DNA of 21,583 nt, from the NCBI GenBank assembly GCA_003427395.1, contig BFEA01000872.1:150892-172474 (forward strand), given 5' to 3'. Of this stretch, positions 16,614-21,583 are shown one piece after another. The notes under the pieces are model-generated. The model was not told the origin of the DNA, made no database searches, and saw nothing but the letters and a program-made list of their open reading frames with translations. Position numbers and translations under genes: made by a program. Within the stretch, counting starts at the first letter, position 1. Every line of letters begins with the position of its first letter. This stretch comes from Chara braunii. Lineage: Eukaryota > Streptophyta > Charophyceae > Charales > Characeae.

Positions 16614-17199
16614 GGAGCTTCAAGTGTGAGTTGATTGCGCGAGGACTGTGGGAACGGAGCGCCAGCGGGTGCACACAAGGAACGCTATGCTTGGCCGTAC
16701 AGAAGGAAGGCTCTGCCGCTCTCAAGTTGTCGTTGTATGATAGCACGTGCAGAGCAAAGGGCAGCGGTGGATGCACCACCACAAAATTGGGCGCAGAGCG
16801 ACCCCAAACTAACCCCTAGTGCAAGAGTTCATCGAGCTCAGACATCTCTACCACGGAGACAAGAAAAATGTAGAAATTGATGAAAGGCCCCCCCTGCAAC
16901 CCTTCCAAACCCCGATTCGGCCAGTCGACAAGGCGACCCCTGATTCGCGTGCCGGTAACGTCGACGTGCGAAAGCGCGAACCGGAAACCACGCAGAAACA
17001 CGAGCATGTCTGCGACAAGAATCCGCGCACCGGGACGGTCAAAACCCTCTGGGGGCAACAAAGATCGACGACACACCGACAAGGGACACGACCGCTATCA
17101 CCGTCAGCAACCCCCACAAACCCCTCGAAGGGCATCTCAGAAGGTGAGCAATTTTTCGCACCCACAGTCCTCGCGCAATCAACTCATACTTGAAGCTCC
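16614..17199. repeat. 39-bp inverted repeat pair, 508-bp spacer
   Basis: The block at 16614-16652, starting GGAGCTTCAAGTGTGAG, matches the reverse complement of 17161-17199 at 38 of 39 bases. It is the best-conserved module in the block, which suggests recent duplication or gene conversion. Confidence 0.92.
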
Positions 17200-18061
17200 A
17201 GGCCTCATGCGAGCACTTTTGTGTTCCCGGAGGCCTCTGATAATCAGAACACACTCGACAGTCGTTGCCATCGAAAAGGCCCGTTAAATTTACGCGGGAC
17301 CTCAAAGTCCGTTGGGATCCGAACTTGGCGTTTGCTGGACTGGCTAGGAACCGGTTTGCGCAGGGGACGACGGATATTTGGATGACCGGTTTGGAATTGC
17401 ACAGAAGGAACGCTAGACTTGGCTGCATGGCCAGGGAGGCCCTGCTGCTGCTCACAAGTGTTTGTTCCAACAGAGCACGCACAACAGAAATGGTCGTCGC
17501 AGGTGCACCACGTCGGAAATCGGCGCAGCGCGGCCCCCAATAGACCCCCATGGACCCCGACTCTCCTCATCGACAAAGCGAGCACTTGCAGCGATCCAGT
17601 CGTAAATGTTGTCATCTTTGATGACAATGACTGCAAGCACAAAAAAAAAATGACCACGGCTGGTGGACCGCCAATTAGTACCGCAGACAAGGCGAGCTCG
17701 CGCTCGGGCAATGGCAGGTTCCACGGCCAGGATCATGGGACCACGAACGGGTGCCAACCAAGAAGTCCGCCCGGTTCCGAACTTCAGATTGGTTGCCGCG
17801 TTGGACCGGGAGCATTAAACACTTTGTTTTTGCAGGGGTCCCATTGATAGAACTGTTTTTTTGCGGCAACACCACCGAAAGAACAGTGATGCAACCAAGA
17901 CTCTGAAAAGATTCATGCAAACCGTAAGCGTCTTATTTGAATAACGCGGACGAAACAACAATAATCATCTGAGCAGCTCGCGACTTCGCATGCTTCAGAT
18001 TGCAAGTCCGCCGGGATCTGAACTTCGTCGCACGCTGACAACAGGCATGGCGTTATGAACT

Positions 18062-18500
18062 ATCGACCCCACGCCCGAAAGCTGGAAACTGTGTCCCGCA
18101 AAACATAGTCATCAGGGCAACCCGGGATGGCATTGTGACTGCGAACGCGAAACCAACGACCGCCAAACAAAAAACATGGAGTCGCGTGTAAAAGCCTGCC
18201 GAAATGGGAACTTCGGATCCCGGCGAACTACAACAATCATGCACTATTTTCGTACCTGCATGTGCTCTCCCTGCGGCCGCGCGACGACAACAGATTGCCG
18301 CTTCCGCGAGAACACTGCGCATGATTGCTGTAGTTCGCCGGGATCCGAACTTCCCATCTCGCCAGGCAACCACACGCCACGCGCCATTCTTTGTTTGGCT
18401 GTTGTTAGTTTCGCACTTGCAGTGACAATGGCAACCCCCCTTGCCCCGATGACTGAGACGTTTCACGGAGGCGGTCGGGTTGTTCGATATTGAACGAGGC
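18062..18500. repeat. ~440-bp imperfect palindrome
   Basis: The left arm (about 18062-18242) and right arm (about 18319-18500) are inverted copies around a 76-base spacer. The inner 41 bases (18202-18242 against 18319-18359) match at 38 positions; the next block (18130-18168 against 18393-18431) matches at about 80 percent; the outer ends fade. Because the arms match, both strands encode nearly the same peptide words (HDCCSSPGSE, CLAVV), which is an effect of the palindrome and not evidence for genes. Each arm carries one copy of module 4. Confidence 0.88.
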
Positions 18501-19160
18501 CATGTTTTCGTGTCGAGGTTGCCGTCACGAAACATGCGGCGCTCACGCCGAAGAAACGTCATCGTCATTGCAGCGAGTGGTGCAGGCGTTCTCCATCGCG
18601 CGGGCGCAATGTGTGCATTCTTCGGTCTGAAGCCCGCGGATGTTACGCGCACAGTCCTGGCATTTGTCGCACGGAATGCGATATCGCATCCCTCACGACC
18701 AGCGCCAGGAGCGCGCGCTCAACATCCATGGCCTTTATGGTGGATCATGTGCACGTTGTGTGCGCGGGATGTAGACGACAGGAACTCTCCCAGGATTGAC
18801 GCCACGTGGACGGCGGACATCCTTCCCACCGTGGCCACCGCGTGACGCTTAATACCAACAGTGGTCGCGCGCAGCCCATGCGGCACCCGCTTGGCGCTCA
18901 CCACCACCGCCGCGACAACTGTTCGTCCATGCTGGCGCAGTTGGCCCCACGATGGATTCGAACCATCAGTCGTGGTCTCCTTTGTGATAACCAACCTCTA
19001 ATCTCTTTGATGAGAACTGCAAACGTGCGAGGGAAGTGATTCGAAGGGGTTTCGTGTTCTGCTGGGAATAGGCGATTTCGTGTTTGCCTCGACCGCGTGG
19101 GAGTGGTTTGCAATGTTGAGCTTGTGATCAACGACCCTTTTTCTTCAATGCCAAGCCAAA
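18500..19160. other. Unassigned stretch
   Basis: A 121-codon frame (18480-18845, plus) starts inside the palindrome and has no recognisable domain. A T-arm-like 17-mer lies at 18951-18967 on the minus strand without the rest of a tRNA. I see no supported gene. Confidence 0.5.
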
Positions 19161-19287
19161 CAAGAATCGTGGGGGCGGTCGCGTGGAACGAATGAGAGAG
19201 AAGCGGAACAGGACACGGGAACTGTGTGCCCCGATGTCTACGTCATCCGTTCCCGCCGTCCCAGCCACTTGCGACACGTGGCACGAC
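19161..19287 (+). repeat. 127-bp direct repeat, left copy
   Basis: The copy starts CAAGAATCGTGGGGG and ends GTGGCACGAC. It aligns without gaps to 19827-19953 at roughly 70 percent. The GAT array starts directly after it. Confidence 0.85.
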
Positions 19288-19717
19288 ATGATGATAATGA
19301 TGACGATGGTGATGATCCCGGTGATGGTGACGATCACGGTGGTGATGTTGATCTGGACGATGATGTCGCTGATGATGATGACGATGTTGATGACGATGAT
19401 GATGTTGATGATGGTGTTGGTGATGATGATGATGGTGATGATGACGATGGTGATGATGACGATGATGATGATGACGATGATGACGACGATGATGATGATG
19501 TTGATGATGACGATGACAACGAAGATGACGATGGTGGTGATTTTGATGACGGTGACGATGTCGCTGATGATGATGATGTTGTTGATGACATTGATGATGT
19601 TGATGATGATGTCGATGATGATGACGATGTTGATGACGTTGACGATGTTGATGATGATGTTGTTGATGACGATGATGATGTTGATGAAGACGATGATGAT
19701 CACGATGACAATGATGG

Positions 19718-19762
<45 letters not shown>

Positions 19763-19826
19763 CGATGATGATGGTGGCGACGATGATGGTGATGATGGAG
19801 GTGATGATGATGATGATGATGGCAGG
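19288..19826. repeat. 539-bp GAT/GAC-type trinucleotide array
   Basis: The array is degenerate (GAT, GAC, GTT, GGT triplets in a strict three-base register) and is purest at about 19711-19770. The plus strand reads as poly-Asp, poly-Met or poly-Asp/Val in its frames and the minus as poly-His, poly-Ile or poly-Ser. None of these is a supported gene: no domain precedes or follows the repeat and all frames are open at once. Confidence 0.93.
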
Positions 19827-19953
19827 CAAGAATCATGGGGCCGCTCGCGAGGAAAGAACGAGTGGGAATCAGAAGGGGACACAGAAACCATGTGGCCCAA
19901 TATCACTGACATCCTTTCCCTCCGTCCCCGCAACTTGAAACAGGTGGCGCGAC
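19827..19953 (+). repeat. 127-bp direct repeat, right copy
   Basis: The copy starts CAAGAATCATGGGGC and ends GTGGCGCGAC, with the same length and register as 19161-19287. Its first base directly follows the end of the array. Confidence 0.85.
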
Positions 19954-20036
19954 GCGGCCGCTCCCATGGGCCGGCAAACATGCATGACGCCCGACACGTG
20001 GGCAGGCAGAACAACACTCTACCTTGAAGAGGGCAC

Positions 20037-20150
20037 AACGCACACGATGGCGCAACCCTTTGACGGGTCGCAGTTCTTCGACGTGGCGCAGTTCTTCGAC
20101 GGCGGCGGAGCGCACACGATGGCGCAACTGTTCGACAAGGGCTCAGCGCA
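20037..20150 (+). repeat. GCGCA-rich minisatellite
   Basis: GCACACGATGGCGCAA occurs at about 20040 and 20110, and CGCAGTTCTTCGACG twice between them. In one frame this reads THTMAQPFDGSQFFDVAQFF, then AHTMAQLFD. The frame (19966-20172) is short and starts outside the repeats; I do not call it a gene. Confidence 0.7.
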
Positions 20151-20159
20151 GACGGCGGT

Positions 20160-21230
20160 GGCCACTTGCTGACGCAGGACGCAGAGACGAGATGTCGAAG
20201 CGCAGACAACTGAAGCACAGACAACAGTTGTCGACGAGAGGAAACCCCTGCACCCACGCCCGCCGCCGCCTGGCGCAACAGCGGAGCAGAAAAGGCGATG
20301 GAGGATGTCGCTGACGGGACGTCGCGCGCGAATGCGCTCGTGAGGCTCGAGATGCGAAAGGGCTGCACCAGACCCAAGGCAGTTGAGCCTCAGACCATCG
20401 TCGCACCCCATGGAAAGACCCGCCTGTGTCCCCCCGCACGGCCACAGACCCCGATCGCCAGCCAGGAGACGCGAATGGCCGCGAACCCCTCAAACTTCCC
20501 CTTTCTCCCCGCCCCCCTCCCCCCTCCCCCCTCCCGCGGTTCTCCCCCCTCAACCCTGGAAAGTACAAACTGCCCCCCCACGACACCTGAGGCCCCCTCG
20601 ACTAGGGCCCGCGAACCCGAAGACACGAACGCAAGGGGCCCGGAACAAGGGCCCGTTTTCCAATGACGTTCGGGAAGGGCTAGCCCGTAGGGACGTTTTT
20701 TATCACATTTCGACGCACCAGGCCCCCCTCGCGACAATTTCGACGTGCAGCCACCGTTTGATGCATGGATCGAACAGTCGCGCGTCGGCGCGCGGATCCT
20801 GCACGAAAATCTGAAACGGAAGGCTCGAGGGGGCCTCGTCTTCTGCGCGCCTACAAATACGAGCGGCGCCCTGGGCATTGACGATGCATTCGGTGTTTTT
20901 GCTGGGGAGATGCTGCCCGACGGAAGCCACGCACCGCCGCTGTCGTCAACAGCTGGCGCGCCATAGCTGGCACAACCATTCTTCACCGCGCACGTTCCGT
21001 GGCACCAATGCACCCCACATGCCCTCGCATGTCCCTTCGCCCACCAAGTCGTTGTCCACGTCATATTCGACATTACTTCCGATTTCCTTTCTCGAAAGGC
21101 GCGCCCGCCACCCCACGCAGCACCCTAGCAAACGCGAAGCGCACGCCCAAAGCTGGACAGAGTGTCGTCACGATAAACGTCAGGGTTCGCACTCATCTTC
21201 ACTCGGCAGTTCCACACGGTAAGTGCGTAC
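20160..21230. other. GC-rich stretch, no supported gene
   Basis: Long open frames overlap on both strands (for example 20390-21073 minus and 20383-20814 plus), as expected in stop-poor GC-rich DNA, and none has a recognisable domain. The C-rich tract at 20507-20535 is described separately. Confidence 0.55.
20507..20535 (-). other. G-quadruplex-forming tract (minus strand)
   Basis: The plus strand reads C4-G-C6-T-C6-T-C6-T-C3, so the minus strand has four long G-runs with one-base loops, a textbook quadruplex pattern. No gene or promoter is recognised next to it. Confidence 0.8.
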
Positions 21231-21321
21231 GCAGTCGGGATATATGTGTGCATGTGCGCGCGTGCGAGGAAGGTTTTTTGTGACGATATGCTCGCGCAGA
21301 ATGAAAGATTTCTTGGGTGCA

Positions 21322-21520
21322 TGTGTGCAGGTGGGCGTGTGTGTGTGTGTGTGTTTGTGTGTGATTGTGTGTTTGTGCATGTTTCATTGTGTGTGTGTGT
21401 GTTCGAGTGCGTGTTCCTTTGTGTCTGTGTTTGTATTGAAGTGTGTGCCACACGCGCGAGGCAGGATCGTGCGCGTGTCTGTACCTGAGGAGCGTGTGTG
21501 TGTGGGCGTCGTGTGTCACC

Positions 21521-21583
<63 letters not shown>
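21322..21583. repeat. (GT)n microsatellite, runs off the window end
   Basis: GT-rich DNA from about 21240 becomes nearly pure GT at 21336-21362 and 21390-21402. It is uninterrupted from about 21522 to the last base, so the assembly unit probably breaks here. Cys/Val-rich or His/Thr-rich frames over it are repeat artefacts. Confidence 0.93.

Larger units (their letters stand above)
15980..18060. repeat. Mosaic of direct and inverted GC-rich repeat modules
   Basis: A few short modules recur in both orientations. Module 1 (starts GCGACAAG, ends GGCAACAAAGATC; about 56 bp) lies at 16033, 16089 and 17012. Module 2 (GGGACACG, CAACCCCC, GAAGGGCAT, GAGCAATTTT in order) lies inverted at 16150-16235, partly direct at 16236-16267, and direct at about 16430-16510 and 17085-17157. 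Module 3 (39 bp) lies direct at 16614-16652 and inverted at 17161-17199 with one mismatch. Module 4 (core TCCGCCGGGATCCGAACTT) lies at 16296, 16589, 17306, 17765 and 18005, and again inside the palindrome to the right. No transposase, RT or other coding domain is visible. Confidence 0.8.

Noticed and set aside
18053-18652. 199-codon minus-strand frame and its plus-strand partner at 18176-18493
   Set aside because: Both encode the same peptide words because the DNA is a palindrome; this is not conserved coding.
18480-18845. 121-codon plus frame as a host gene
   Set aside because: It starts within a palindrome arm, has no recognisable domain, and competes with a frame on the other strand.
18951-18967. 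T-arm-like sequence of a tRNA (GATGG, TTCGAAT, CCATC on the minus strand)
   Set aside because: The T-stem and loop are perfect, but no matching acceptor stem, D-arm or anticodon arm could be placed upstream; at most a tRNA remnant or chance.
19224-20027. Long Asp-rich open frame (and His-, Met-, Ile- and Ser-rich frames on the same DNA)
   Set aside because: All frames on both strands are open because the DNA is a trinucleotide array; no domain or start context supports any of them.
20390-21073. 227-codon minus-strand frame
   Set aside because: It overlaps open frames on the other strand in stop-poor GC-rich DNA, includes the quadruplex tract, and matches no family I know.

Overview
The window is nuclear DNA of a green plant lineage and is almost entirely repeats and decayed transposable elements. 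I see no convincing intact host protein gene, rRNA, tRNA or CRISPR array. The style of the retrotransposon Gag (an EYRQRFQAQL start followed by a long Glu/Ala/Gln helix) and the tRNA-iMet-like primer sites suggest a charophyte alga such as Chara braunii. That species call is recollection and inference, not a database result. A fragment of a plastid rpoB gene embedded here also fits a photosynthetic eukaryote nucleus. A 30-base N run shows a draft assembly.

Layout. 1-605: simple repeats and GC-rich unique DNA. 606-1009: two related, nearly self-complementary hairpins. 1010-1610: unassigned DNA with short inverted repeats. About 1610-1860: plastid rpoB 3' end (NUPT), broken by a frameshift. About 1945-12835: a 5'-truncated LINE on the minus strand, split in two (12835-11862 and 2846-1945) by one large Ty3/gypsy LTR retrotransposon in the opposite orientation (2847-11861). 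That element has two LTRs, PBS, leader, gag, protease, RT, RNase H, integrase with a chromodomain-like tail, and a PPT. Its coding region is broken by at least eight frame changes and a dozen stop codons, so it cannot make its own proteins.

About 13190-14157 looks like a second, unrelated LTR followed by the same variant PBS, with no recognisable gag-pol after it. 14900-15970 is AT-rich DNA with degenerate repeats. 15980-18500 is a mosaic of direct and inverted copies of a few short GC-rich modules and ends in a ~440 bp imperfect palindrome. 19161-19953 is a 539 bp GAT-type array bracketed by two 127 bp direct repeats. 19966-21230 is GC-rich DNA with a minisatellite and a C-rich quadruplex-forming tract. 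21320-21583 is a GT microsatellite running off the end.

Nothing here works as an operon or pathway. The history read from the sequence is layered: LINE insertion, then LTR element insertion into it, then small duplications, a poly(A)-like insertion, homopolymer slips and nonsense mutations. The least explained parts are the hairpin pair (606-1009) and the modular inverted/direct repeat block (15980-18500).
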